Source: CAUTNH01 sp963540225
GTDB lineage: Bacteria; Bacillota_I; Bacilli_A; Acholeplasmatales; Acholeplasmataceae
Direction of reading: 5' to 3'
Length of the DNA stretch: 58,360 nt
NCBI GenBank assembly: GCA_963540225.1
Contig: CAUTNH010000002.1
Span: 1-58,360, forward strand
This document shows, piece by piece, positions 8,518 through 17,517 of the stretch. How positions within the stretch are numbered: the first letter of the stretch is position 1; every line of letters begins with the position of its first letter. Position numbers and translations under genes: made by a program. The notes under the pieces were generated by a model. It saw only the letters and a program-made list of their open reading frames with translations, was not told where the DNA came from and did no database searches.

Positions 8518-10581
8518 ATGTCAAATTATGAAAAAATAAAAAATAATAAATTGCGAAGCATTATTTTAGTTATTATATTTATAACTTTTTTTGCTTTACT
8601 TATAGTATTTAATGATTTTAGTTTTTTAAATAATTTAAAATCTCCTCTTAATATTTTCTATCTTATTACTGCAACTTTTTTATCTGTTTCATTTATTTAT
8701 TTAAAACCATTGCCAGAACTTTTTACAACAATTATCCAGGACTTTACATCTTCTAAAAAATATTCGTACTATACATTTTTAAGTCAATATTCAATTAAAA
8801 ATATTTTATGTCCTATATCAACTATTACAAAAGATAATTTTTATAAGTTTAAAAGTCAAAATATAGAAGATAATAAGATTAAAGAAAACCAAATATTTAG
8901 ATGTTTTTTATTCTTTGAGGTTTTATATTTTATTAGTGTTTTTCTATTTCTTATAAACTACAATGAGATTAAAAAAAATTTATCATTTTATTTTTATATT
9001 ATATTTTTGATTTTAGCACTCGGTGGTATTTTTTTATCATTTATATTTATTATTTACATATTTAAAAATAAATTTAAAAAAAATAAAAGGAAAATATTTT
9101 TTTTCACAAGCATAAATCATATAATTAGTAAATACATATTTAAAAATTATTTTAAATACTTTATTATTAAAATACTTACATCTATTATTTTATTCTTACC
9201 TGCTTTAAGTATAATATTTTTACTTTTAGCATTCAATATAAACTTAACTTTTACAAGTGCCATTTTAATTATTGGAGTATTTTTTATTTTATATAACCTT
9301 TTAAGCATTTCAATGCCTTTTAGATATCTTTTACTAAGTGATATTATCTCTTATATTTTTTTAACTAATTTAATTAATTTAAATTATAAAAATATAATTT
9401 TTGTTTTAATCTTATACCGATTTATAACAACTTATTTTATGATTATAACAGGAGAAATATTTGATAGTTTAATTAAATTCAAAAACATTAGGCAATCTGA
9501 AAATTGGTCTAATAGGATAACTAATTTAATTATAAAAAGATATAAAAATCTTCCCTATAATGCAATTTATTTATCGGATAAATTTGACACTCAGAATTTT
9601 TTGAAAATATACTCCACATTTAAAATATTGAACATAAATTTTTTAATACTTGCAAAAGAAATTAAAAATAATTTAAAACTCCCTCAAAATGATAATTTTA
9701 AACTTATAAAAATAAATCAATACTACTTAAAGCAAAATATAAAAAAATATATAAAATTATATAATCCTGAAATATTTATAACAGATACAACTGAGTACTT
9801 TGGATTAAATTGTAAAAAAATAGCATTTGAAAATAACATTCCTTTTTTATATATTCCAAATAACTTAATAAAAGAAAATAGTAAAAAAGATCTATTTATA
9901 AAAGATGCAACTCTTTCTTTTTTAGATAATTTTAGTTTTGAATGTTTTCCTATAAGTGATAAAATATTATCCATAGATAATTTAAACTTTTCTAATCAGT
10001 CAAAACTTAAAGAAAAGTTAAATAATATTTTAAATATTTATAATATAAATAGATTAAAAAATAATCCTTTATCAATTTTGATTATGGAAAATCAAAATAT
10101 TATAAATGATAAGATTATAAATTTAATTAGAAATGGTAAAAATAAAATCACTCTATTTACAAATAAAATATATAATAAAATAAAGAATGTAAAAGTTTTA
10201 AAAGGAGATTTTTTAAACCAGAAAAGCTTATATACTTTATTTAAAAAATATAATTTTGATTTAGTATTAGATATGCAAGTATTTGAAAATAGCCAAGATA
10301 TAATTTTTGCCTATGATCTATTTTTAAACTTAATGCTTACAAATAGATGCAATTATCATATAAAGGTAGATTTTGTTAAGAAATTAGATTATATTACTAA
10401 ATATGATCATATAATAAATACTGCAATTAAGTTAAATATTCTTAATTTAGAATATCTTAAATTACCACAAATAATTTTAAATGATACTAATAATGAAAAT
10501 GATTTAAAATATATAAGTATATTAAAATTATATGATGAAATAAAAAATGTAATAAATAATTTGAAAACAAAAAATAGTTAA
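8518..10581 (+). CDS. Unrecognised multi-pass membrane protein with a soluble C-terminal half
   Basis: I do not recognise this 687-residue protein. The first 320 residues contain about eight hydrophobic helices (around 14-33, 43-62, 127-147, 154-180, 213-238, 245-264 and two between 275 and 315). The rest is soluble, rich in Lys, Asn and Ile. Near 515-560 the pattern beta strand, KGDFLNQKSLYTLF, YNFDLVLDM resembles the second half of a Rossmann or sugar-epimerase fold, but the GxxGxxG loop and the Tyr-x3-Lys pair are absent. A flippase-like (LPG synthase transmembrane) N-terminal domain is another loose possibility. The ATG has no ribosome site but lies just after a strong extended -10, so the messenger is probably leaderless. 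A potassium-uptake gene set follows within 10 bases, so it may be co-transcribed with it. Base composition is even more AT-rich than its neighbours. Confidence 0.6.
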   Translation: MSNYEKIKNNKLRSIILVIIFITFFALLIVFNDFSFLNNLKSPLNIFYLITATFLSVSFIYLKPLPELFTTIIQDFTSSKKYSYYTFLSQYSIKNILCPISTITKDNFYKFKSQNIEDNKIKENQIFRCFLFFEVLYFISVFLFLINYNEIKKNLSFYFYIIFLILALGGIFLSFIFIIYIFKNKFKKNKRKIFFFTSINHIISKYIFKNYFKYFIIKILTSIILFLPALSIIFLLLAFNINLTFTSAILIIGVFFILYNLLSISMPFRYLLLSDIISYIFLTNLINLNYKNIIFVLILYRFITTYFMIITGEIFDSLIKFKNIRQSENWSNRITNLIIKRYKNLPYNAIYLSDKFDTQNFLKIYSTFKILNINFLILAKEIKNNLKLPQNDNFKLIKINQYYLKQNIKKYIKLYNPEIFITDTTEYFGLNCKKIAFENNIPFLYIPNNLIKENSKKDLFIKDATLSFLDNFSFECFPISDKILSIDNLNFSNQSKLKEKLNNILNIYNINRLKNNPLSILIMENQNIINDKIINLIRNGKNKITLFTNKIYNKIKNVKVLKGDFLNQKSLYTLFKKYNFDLVLDMQVFENSQDIIFAYDLFLNLMLTNRCNYHIKVDFVKKLDYITKYDHIINTAIKLNILNLEYLKLPQIILNDTNNENDLKYISILKLYDEIKNVINNLKTKNS

Positions 10582-10590
10582 GGTGATAAT

Positions 10591-11016
10591 ATGAAAGATT
10601 TAATATATGTAATAGGACTTTCAAAATTCGGAGCAAGCGTTGCAAGCATTCTTTCCTCAAATGGAAAAGATGTAGTAGCAATTGATTTAGATGAAAAATC
10701 TTTTTCAAAACTTGATGAAAATTATGGCGGAATGAAAATTACAGGTGATGCTCTTGATTTAAGTTTTTTAGAAGAAAATGAAATTATGAAAGCAGATAAG
10801 GTTGTAATTGCAGTAAGAGATGATAATGCAAATATCTTTCTTGCTAACTTATGCGATATTATTTTTAAAATACCTAAAATATATGTAAGATTAAACCGTA
10901 AAGATCAAGAAGGTATTCTTAACTCTAAAAATATAAAACCAATTTATCCTTTTAGATTATCTCTTGATTATTTTTTAAATATGCTTGGTGAAAAAAATGA
11001 AAATAGTAATTGTTAA
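10591..11016 (+). CDS. Single RCK_N (TrkA N-terminal) domain protein
   Basis: This is a 141-residue regulator of the Trk/Ktr potassium system. It has a Rossmann fold that binds NAD(H) or adenine nucleotides: IGLSKFGASVA near residues 8-18 is the glycine-rich loop, AIDLDEKSF near 30-38 holds the acidic end of strand two, and VVIAVRDDNAN follows. It ends right after the RCK_N domain, with no RCK_C domain. A normal TrkA repeats N and C domains twice in about 450 residues, so this matches only the first quarter. The next gene (RCK_N plus RCK_C) overlaps its end by 20 bases, and TrkH follows. The two proteins may form a mixed gating ring. The start ATG has AAGGTGAT just upstream. Confidence 0.85.
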   Translation: MKDLIYVIGLSKFGASVASILSSNGKDVVAIDLDEKSFSKLDENYGGMKITGDALDLSFLEENEIMKADKVVIAVRDDNANIFLANLCDIIFKIPKIYVRLNRKDQEGILNSKNIKPIYPFRLSLDYFLNMLGEKNENSNC

Positions 11017-11659
11017 TGGAAGTAATAGTGCTGATTATCTTGTAAAACGATTTAAAGAAGAAAAACATCAGATAATAATTATAAACTCTAAAAAAGAATG
11101 GGCTAAATATATAAGCAGGAAAAATGCAGTTGATGTTTATGTGGGTGATCCTACTAAATTATATGTTTTAGAAGATAACAATATAGAAGGTGCTAATTTA
11201 TTTATTGCATTATCTGATGACGATTGTGAAAATTATGTATCTTGTCTAATGGCTAAAAAACTATTTCACGTTGAAAAAGTTTTATGTTCTGTATTAAATC
11301 CTAAAAATGTAGATATTTTTAAAAGATTAGGAATTGATATTGTAATATCATCAACTCATATAATCGGCGAAACAATTAAAAATATGGTTTCTATCTCAGA
11401 TATTGTTAATTCTTTAACTTTTGAAAACTCCAAAATTATTATCTCCGAGGTAATATTAAAAAATGGAGATTTTGCAATTGGGAAATCCTTAAAAGATTTA
11501 GTATTTGGTGAAAAATCAACTATATCATGCATTATAAGAAATAAAAATGTAATTATCCCTAAGGGATATACTAATCTTTTAGAAAAAGATAAAATTTTAC
11601 TTGTCTCAACTCCTGATACACAAAACGATGTTATAAATTATTTAAAGAATGGAAAATAA
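10997..11659 (+). CDS. Potassium uptake regulator, RCK_N plus RCK_C (TrkA family)
   Basis: This 220-residue protein carries an RCK_N domain (about 1-125) and an RCK_C domain (about 140-215: ILKNGDFAIGKSL, then DKILLVSTPD). The nucleotide-binding loop is degenerate (VNGSNSADYLV lacks the classic GxGxxG spacing). The frame extends upstream through TTG and GTG, but the ATG at 10997 is chosen because GGTG lies before it and it gives the normal TrkA start MKIVIVNG. It overlaps the previous RCK gene by 20 bases and trkH by 11, so translation is probably coupled. It is expected to sit on the cytoplasmic face of TrkH and open or close it in response to nucleotides. Confidence 0.88.
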   Translation: MKIVIVNGSNSADYLVKRFKEEKHQIIIINSKKEWAKYISRKNAVDVYVGDPTKLYVLEDNNIEGANLFIALSDDDCENYVSCLMAKKLFHVEKVLCSVLNPKNVDIFKRLGIDIVISSTHIIGETIKNMVSISDIVNSLTFENSKIIISEVILKNGDFAIGKSLKDLVFGEKSTISCIIRNKNVIIPKGYTNLLEKDKILLVSTPDTQNDVINYLKNGK

Positions 11660-13193
11660 AATCACAAGAAAAACTACAAATGAATATAAACTAATACTTG
11701 GATATATTGGTATATTTTTAATGCTTATTGGTATTGTTTTAATAACACCTATTTTAATGACCCCAATAATTCATTTATTATATAATGAAAAAGAATACAT
11801 AAATATACCATATTTTTTAATCCCTGCTAGTATTTCTCTTTCAAGCGGAGTTTGTCTTTATATGTCTTTTTTAAAAAATAAGGTTGGAAATTTAAAAAAG
11901 CACCAAGATATTGTTCTTGTAATTCTTGTCTGGCTTATTGCAATATTTATTGGAACAATCCCATTTTTATTTATTGGCAAATCATTTACTAAGTCTTTAT
12001 TTGAGATAACAAGTGGTTTTACAACAACTGGATTTGAGGCATTTGATCTTGATACAATTCCTAAAACTTTTATATTTTACAGAAGTGTTACAAACTTCTT
12101 TGGTGGTATAGGACTTGTTTTAATCTTAGCAAGTACTATAAATATAAAGCATGGTATGTTATTTTATAAAGCTGAAGGTCATGAAGGTCTTATGCCTAGT
12201 TTAATTAAATCATCAAAACTACTTTTTTCAATTTATTCATTTTTTATCTTAATTGGAACATGTCTTTATATAATTGCAGGAATGAACTTTTTTGATGCTT
12301 TAAATCACGCTATATCATCTATTGCAACAGGAGGATTTTCAACTTTTAATGATTCTGTTGCAAGCCAAAACAGAAATATTCAAATTGTATCAATTGTTTT
12401 AATGATTCTAGGTTCTACTAATTTTTTAATTTATGTTGCAATTTTTAAAATGAAGTTTAAATCAGTTATTAAAAACTCAGAGACAATATACTCACTTTTT
12501 TTATACCTTGCCGTTATGCCGATTGTAATTTTAATACTTGCATTAAAATATAAAGCGGGATTTTATAAATCATATACCGAGTATGGATTTTTATATATCT
12601 CAGCCCAATCAACAACGGGATTATCTAATGTTAATAATTTATTAGCTATACCTGATTTTTTATTTATTATTCTACTTATTAGAATGATTATTGGAGGTCA
12701 ATCAGGTTCAACATCTGCTGGTATAAAACAATATAGAATGGTTTATATTTTTAAAGGTATGATTATTTACATTTTAAATATGTTTAAAAATACTAGAACC
12801 GTTTCAACAAACTATATTTATGTAATGGGTAAAAAAGTTATTTTTTCAAAAGATGAATACCGAAAACATTTATCATTTTCATTTATTTATCTACTTCTTG
12901 TAATACTAGGTGGTATTTCGCTAATTATAGCAATGCCATATAATAAAGAATTTATTGGAAATGGAAATTTAATAAAACAAGGTGTGTTTAATTTTGCAGC
13001 AGCCCTTGGTAATGTTGGATTATCTATGTCAGATCTTACAAAAGCAACAAATGCTGAGCTTTGGATATATATTGTCGCAATGTTTTTAGGTCGACTTGAA
13101 ATACTTCCAGTATTTATTGGAGTTAAGAGATTATTTTCTGATATATTTAAAAGAAAGAAAAATAAAATAGTATATAACAGTGAGGAGATATAA
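11649..13193 (+). CDS. Trk/Ktr-type potassium transporter, membrane subunit
   Basis: This 514-residue membrane protein moves potassium across the cell membrane with its RCK partners. The four repeated pore loops that form the filter are visible as TTGFEAFD, TGGFSTFN, TTGLSNVN and GNVGLSMSD, each followed by a hydrophobic helix. About ten to twelve transmembrane segments are present in total. The TRGKR-like region GGQSGSTSAGIKQYR lies before the last repeat, as in TrkH/KtrB proteins. The length is nearer TrkH (about 480) than KtrB (about 440). The ATG lies inside the end of the RCK gene; the stop at 13191-13193 is one base before the pyruvate kinase ATG. Confidence 0.93.
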   Translation: MENKITRKTTNEYKLILGYIGIFLMLIGIVLITPILMTPIIHLLYNEKEYINIPYFLIPASISLSSGVCLYMSFLKNKVGNLKKHQDIVLVILVWLIAIFIGTIPFLFIGKSFTKSLFEITSGFTTTGFEAFDLDTIPKTFIFYRSVTNFFGGIGLVLILASTINIKHGMLFYKAEGHEGLMPSLIKSSKLLFSIYSFFILIGTCLYIIAGMNFFDALNHAISSIATGGFSTFNDSVASQNRNIQIVSIVLMILGSTNFLIYVAIFKMKFKSVIKNSETIYSLFLYLAVMPIVILILALKYKAGFYKSYTEYGFLYISAQSTTGLSNVNNLLAIPDFLFIILLIRMIIGGQSGSTSAGIKQYRMVYIFKGMIIYILNMFKNTRTVSTNYIYVMGKKVIFSKDEYRKHLSFSFIYLLLVILGGISLIIAMPYNKEFIGNGNLIKQGVFNFAAALGNVGLSMSDLTKATNAELWIYIVAMFLGRLEILPVFIGVKRLFSDIFKRKKNKIVYNSEEI

Positions 13194-13194
13194 A

Positions 13195-14628
13195 ATGGAT
13201 TTTAAAAGAAAAACAAAAATAATTTGTACAATCGGACCAAAAAGTGCAAAAAAAGAAGTACTTGAAAAACTAATTGAAAATGGCATGAATGTTGCAAGAC
13301 TTAACTTTTCTCATGGAACATATCAAACACACAAAGAAAATATAAATTTAATAAGAGAAGTTTCTAAAAAATTAAATAAATTTATAGGAATTATGCTTGA
13401 TACAAAGGGTCCTGAAATTAGAACAGGAAACTTTAAAGATAATATGGTTGAATATAAAAAGGGTAGTAAGGTTATTATTACATCTAAAAACTATTTAGGC
13501 GATAATAATAAATTCCAAATAAATTGTCCTGAACTTTTTAAAGATATAAAAGTAGGAGATTATATTTTAGCAAACGATGGAAAAATCCGCTTTGATGTCT
13601 TAGAAAAAAAAGGTTTAGATGAGATAGTTTGTAATGTAGCAAATAGCGGAATTTTATCAAACCAGAAAGGTTGTAATGTTCCAAATAGAGCAATCTCAAT
13701 TCCTTTTTTAAGTAAAAAGGACAAAGATGATATCTTATTTGGTATTGAAAATGGTATTGATTTAATTGCTGCATCTTTTACAAGATGTGCAGAAGATATT
13801 TTAAGTATTAAAAAGCTAATAAATGAAAATAGCAAAAAAACTGTAAATATCATTGCTAAAATTGAAAATGAGCAAGGCGTTGAAAATTTACGTGAAATAT
13901 TAAAAGTAGCAGATGGCATAATGGTCGCAAGAGGTGATCTTGGTGTTGAAGTATCCCTTCAACTTGTTCCAATTTACCAAAAGAAAATAATAAAAATGGC
14001 AAACGAGTTTGGAAAACCAGTAATTACAGCAACCCATATGCTTGAGTCAATGATTACAAACCCAAGACCAACAAGAGCAGAGGCATCGGATGTTGCAAAT
14101 GCTATTTTAGATGGATCTGATGCAATAATGCTTAGTGGTGAAACTGCTGTCGGTGAATATCCACTTGAAGCATTAAATACAATGCATACAATATCATGTG
14201 CAATCGAAAATATTATCACATATGATAAAAATTTACAATTATCAATTTCATCAAGTGAGAAAACAATAAACGATGCAATTGGTATTGCTGTTGCCCAAAC
14301 TGCATTAACAATAGAAAATACAAGTGCAATAATTGCATTTACTGAAACAGGTGGTACTGCTAAAAGAATTTGTAAATTTCGTCCTATTGTTCCAATTATT
14401 GCAATTACAAACAGTATTGATACTGCAAGACAACTTTCATACTACAGCGGAGTATTTCCAGCATTAAAAGAACATATTGAAAATTTTGAAAAATTCGATG
14501 AAATTGCAATCGAGGTTTCAAAAGAGCTTGGTTTAACGCCTGGAAGTAATATTATAATTACATCAGGATGGGCTCAAAGCCATGGTAGAACTAATACAAT
14601 GAGGATTATAGAAATACCTAAAAAATAA
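13195..14628 (+). CDS. pyk: Pyruvate kinase
   Basis: This enzyme transfers phosphate from phosphoenolpyruvate to ADP, the last ATP-making step of glycolysis. The 477 residues begin FKRKTKIICTIGP, with ARLNFSHG (about 35-42), LDTKGPEIRTG (about 68-78), and the active-site signature IIAKIENEQG with its conserved Lys (about 218-227). MVARGDLGVE and ATHMLESM follow. The protein ends after the normal C-terminal domain, without the extra PEP-utiliser domain of the Bacillus enzyme. An in-frame GTG at 13180 also exists, but the GAGGAGAT ribosome site overlaps it, so the ATG at 13195 is the start. It is one base from trkH, so potassium uptake and a potassium-activated enzyme share a transcript; potassium activation is family knowledge. 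Confidence 0.97.
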   Translation: MDFKRKTKIICTIGPKSAKKEVLEKLIENGMNVARLNFSHGTYQTHKENINLIREVSKKLNKFIGIMLDTKGPEIRTGNFKDNMVEYKKGSKVIITSKNYLGDNNKFQINCPELFKDIKVGDYILANDGKIRFDVLEKKGLDEIVCNVANSGILSNQKGCNVPNRAISIPFLSKKDKDDILFGIENGIDLIAASFTRCAEDILSIKKLINENSKKTVNIIAKIENEQGVENLREILKVADGIMVARGDLGVEVSLQLVPIYQKKIIKMANEFGKPVITATHMLESMITNPRPTRAEASDVANAILDGSDAIMLSGETAVGEYPLEALNTMHTISCAIENIITYDKNLQLSISSSEKTINDAIGIAVAQTALTIENTSAIIAFTETGGTAKRICKFRPIVPIIAITNSIDTARQLSYYSGVFPALKEHIENFEKFDEIAIEVSKELGLTPGSNIIITSGWAQSHGRTNTMRIIEIPKK

Positions 14629-14631
14629 TAA

Positions 14632-16047
14632 ATGCAAACAAAAGATAAAATAAGACAATTTATCGGAAATAAATCATTTTATAAAATGACATTTACCCTA
14701 ATTATTCCAATAATTATTCAGCAAATAATTTTATCAATCTCGGGTTATATTGATAACCTTATGATAAATAAATTTAGCGAGGCCGCTTATAATGGAGTAT
14801 CTTCTTTAAATAGGTTAACATTTGTCATTTTATTTTTTTCTATTGGAATTTCTTCGGGAATATCTATTTTTTTAGCCCAATATTTAGGAGCAGGTAAAAA
14901 AGAAAAAGTTGCCGGAATAATCCAGCTTGGTTTAATTCTTAGTCTTGTATTCGGAGTAATTGTTTCGCTTTTAATTTATTTTGTAGGTCCTTATGTTGTA
15001 AAATTATACCTTTTAAAATCTAATTCTACATTAGATGAGATAAAGGCAATTAGTTATGGAATAGAATATAGTAAATATCTTTCACTTTGTGGAATATTAC
15101 TTGTTTCTAATTTTATGATTACAACAATTTTCAGGACTCTTAAAAAGCCAAAATATGCTATGATTGCCGGAATTATAGGAGTTTTATTTAATATATTTTT
15201 TAACTATATTTTAATTTTTGGTAATTTAGGTGCTAGCAAAATGGGAGCAAAAGGTGCTGCTATTGCAACTGTGATTGCTAAGTTTATTGAGTTTATTATT
15301 CTTATAGTATTTGCGATTATTTTTGATAAAGAAAAATATATATTTTTAATATTTAAAAAAAACTATATGAATTTATATATGCTAAAAATGTATATTAAAA
15401 AATCAACATTTATAATTTTTAACGAAGTAGTTTGGGCCTTAGTTATGTCTTTTTATGCATTTTTAATAACTAGACAAAATCAGTTATGGTATCAAGTTTA
15501 TAGCTATTCTCAAAATATTTGTGATCTTTTTTTTGTCTTTATAAGTGGGCTTGCAACAGGAGCAGCAATACTAGTTGGTGAAAATTTAGGAAATGATGAT
15601 TTTACAAAGGCTAAAGATTACGCAAGAAAAATAATTGGTCTTTCAATTATTTTATCTATTATTATGATGATTATGCTTATTTTATTAGGACCACTTTTTT
15701 TACTAATTTTTACATCTAGCATAAATAATATTTTCTATACATCATATTATTTAATAATAATTACTGCTATTATTTTGCCATTTTATAGTTTTAATGCTTG
15801 CATTTATTTTATCCTAAGATCAGGTGGTGACGCATTAAAGTCTTTCTTGCTTGATGAAATACCTTCCCTTTTTATCGGTATACCTATTCTTATAATTATT
15901 TACAATTACAATTATGATTTTCATTTTTCAATTATTTACACTCTTATAATATCTAAAATAGTGGATTTAATAAAAGTTTTCTATTCCATTTATTTTTATA
16001 AAACTAATGGCTGGGTTAAAAATATTATAAAAGCTGATATTTTATAA
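14632..16047 (+). CDS. MATE family multidrug or metabolite exporter
   Basis: This 471-residue protein has twelve predicted membrane helices and the MATE layout: an N-terminal half with SGYIDNLMINKFSEAAYNGVSS (here quoted in part, residues about 38-58), then IFLAQYLGAGKKEK (near 85), a repeat of the pattern in the second half with LATGAAILVGENLGNDD (near 305-320). MATE proteins expel drugs or metabolites in exchange for sodium or protons; the substrate cannot be read from sequence. It lies three bases after pyk and has no clear ribosome site, so it may depend on translation reinitiating after pyk. Confidence 0.9.
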   Translation: MQTKDKIRQFIGNKSFYKMTFTLIIPIIIQQIILSISGYIDNLMINKFSEAAYNGVSSLNRLTFVILFFSIGISSGISIFLAQYLGAGKKEKVAGIIQLGLILSLVFGVIVSLLIYFVGPYVVKLYLLKSNSTLDEIKAISYGIEYSKYLSLCGILLVSNFMITTIFRTLKKPKYAMIAGIIGVLFNIFFNYILIFGNLGASKMGAKGAAIATVIAKFIEFIILIVFAIIFDKEKYIFLIFKKNYMNLYMLKMYIKKSTFIIFNEVVWALVMSFYAFLITRQNQLWYQVYSYSQNICDLFFVFISGLATGAAILVGENLGNDDFTKAKDYARKIIGLSIILSIIMMIMLILLGPLFLLIFTSSINNIFYTSYYLIIITAIILPFYSFNACIYFILRSGGDALKSFLLDEIPSLFIGIPILIIIYNYNYDFHFSIIYTLIISKIVDLIKVFYSIYFYKTNGWVKNIIKADIL

Positions 16048-16050
16048 ATA

Positions 16051-16059
16051 TGTTAAAAT
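16051..16059 (+). promoter_or_regulatory. Extended -10 promoter, probably giving a leaderless transcript
   Basis: TGTTAAAAT lies just after the stop codon of the MATE gene. The next ATG at 16069 is ten bases downstream, so the expected transcript start is only two or three bases before it. No ribosome site is present. This is the same arrangement as at 8498-8518. Confidence 0.5.
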
Positions 16060-16068
16060 ATCTGAGAT

Positions 16069-17517
16069 ATGGAAAATAAATTAACAAAGAAATATTCATT
16101 TTTTACAGCACTTGGTCTTGTTATTGGAATTGTCATTGGATCGGGTGTTTTTTATAAAGCTCAAGAGCTTTTAAATCATACAAACGGTAATTTACTTGCT
16201 GGTGTTTTTGCGTGGGTTTTAGGTGGGCTTATTATGATTATATCAAGTTATACTTTTTCTATTCTTGCAACAAGATATGAAAATTTAAATGGTTTAATTG
16301 CCTATTCTGAAAAGCTTGTCTCAAAAGAGTATGGAATGATTGTAGGAAGTTATTCGGCTTATTTTTTTAATCCCTCAATGACAGGAGTTCTTGCTTGGGT
16401 TTCAGCAATATTTTTTCAAAATTTATTTAATTTAAATATTTCGCAAATTGGAATTTTATTCATATCTCTTGCTATTTTAATCTTTTTTTATCTATTTAAT
16501 TTATTTACTCCTAAATTATCTGGCCTTTTTCAAATTTCTACAACCTATATAAAGATGCTTCCACTTATTATTGTTGGAGTTTTAGGAATTATATACGGCT
16601 TAATAAATCATGAATTTGAATACTCTTATAAAAATGGCGAAATTATTAAAAGTTTAAATGAGACAAAAATGTTAATTTCAAATTTTAAATTTAATACTAA
16701 TTCAATAGGATTTAATAATTTTTTTAAATGTCTTGTGGCAACTGCGTTTGCTTATGAGGGTTGGAATGTTGCAACATCAATAAATAGTGAGATAAAAAAT
16801 CCTAAAAAAAACTTACCTAAGGCATTAGTTATTGGAACATTTTTAATTATGCTTATATATATTACTTACTATATTGGACTTGCAGGTGCAGCCGATATAA
16901 ATATTTTAAGAAAAGGTGGAGTTAATTTTGCCTTTGACCAATTATTTGGAAAGATGTCTGTTATTATGAAAGTATTTGTTTTAATAAGTTGCCTTGGAAC
17001 AACCAATGGTCTTATGATGGCAAATGTAAGAGCTCTTTATTCACTTTCTGTAAGAAATTATGGCCCTTTTCCTAGTATAATGAAAAAGGTATACAAGAAA
17101 AACAAAATGCCCAAATTCGCCAGCATTATAAGTCTTTTACTTGCCACAATTTGGTTTCTAGCATTTTTTATTCCTACATTTATTTATAAAAGAAATAGTA
17201 TATTTAAATTTGACATAACAGAACTTCCAATAATATTTATATATATTTTCTACATTTTAATTTATATAAATATGATGATTAAAGAAAAAGATTTAAATAA
17301 GTTTAAGCGATTTGTTGTACCAATATTTGCACTTTTAGCAACATTTATAATGCTAATTGCCCTATTTTATTCACATAAAGAAGGACTTGCTTGCTTTTTA
17401 TTTTATCTTTATATTACCTATTTTTTAGTTTATGTAGTAGAATATTTTAATAAAAGAAAAAAAATAACATATCATAATTTGAAAGAAGGTTTAAAAATAT
17501 ATGATTCAAATCGTTGA
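16069..17517 (+). CDS. APC family amino-acid permease
   Basis: This 482-residue membrane protein opens with the consensus GLVIGIVIGSGVFYKAQ in its first helix (about 16-32), which in this superfamily forms the substrate and sodium or proton site. About twelve helices follow, with YEGWNVATSINSEIKNPKKN near 227-246 matching the family's helix six and loop six signature. It moves an amino acid across the membrane; the exact substrate is not readable. There is no ribosome site before the ATG, but an extended -10 element is, suggesting leaderless translation. The 3' end overlaps pta by 17 bases. Confidence 0.92.
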   Translation: MENKLTKKYSFFTALGLVIGIVIGSGVFYKAQELLNHTNGNLLAGVFAWVLGGLIMIISSYTFSILATRYENLNGLIAYSEKLVSKEYGMIVGSYSAYFFNPSMTGVLAWVSAIFFQNLFNLNISQIGILFISLAILIFFYLFNLFTPKLSGLFQISTTYIKMLPLIIVGVLGIIYGLINHEFEYSYKNGEIIKSLNETKMLISNFKFNTNSIGFNNFFKCLVATAFAYEGWNVATSINSEIKNPKKNLPKALVIGTFLIMLIYITYYIGLAGAADINILRKGGVNFAFDQLFGKMSVIMKVFVLISCLGTTNGLMMANVRALYSLSVRNYGPFPSIMKKVYKKNKMPKFASIISLLLATIWFLAFFIPTFIYKRNSIFKFDITELPIIFIYIFYILIYINMMIKEKDLNKFKRFVVPIFALLATFIMLIALFYSHKEGLACFLFYLYITYFLVYVVEYFNKRKKITYHNLKEGLKIYDSNR

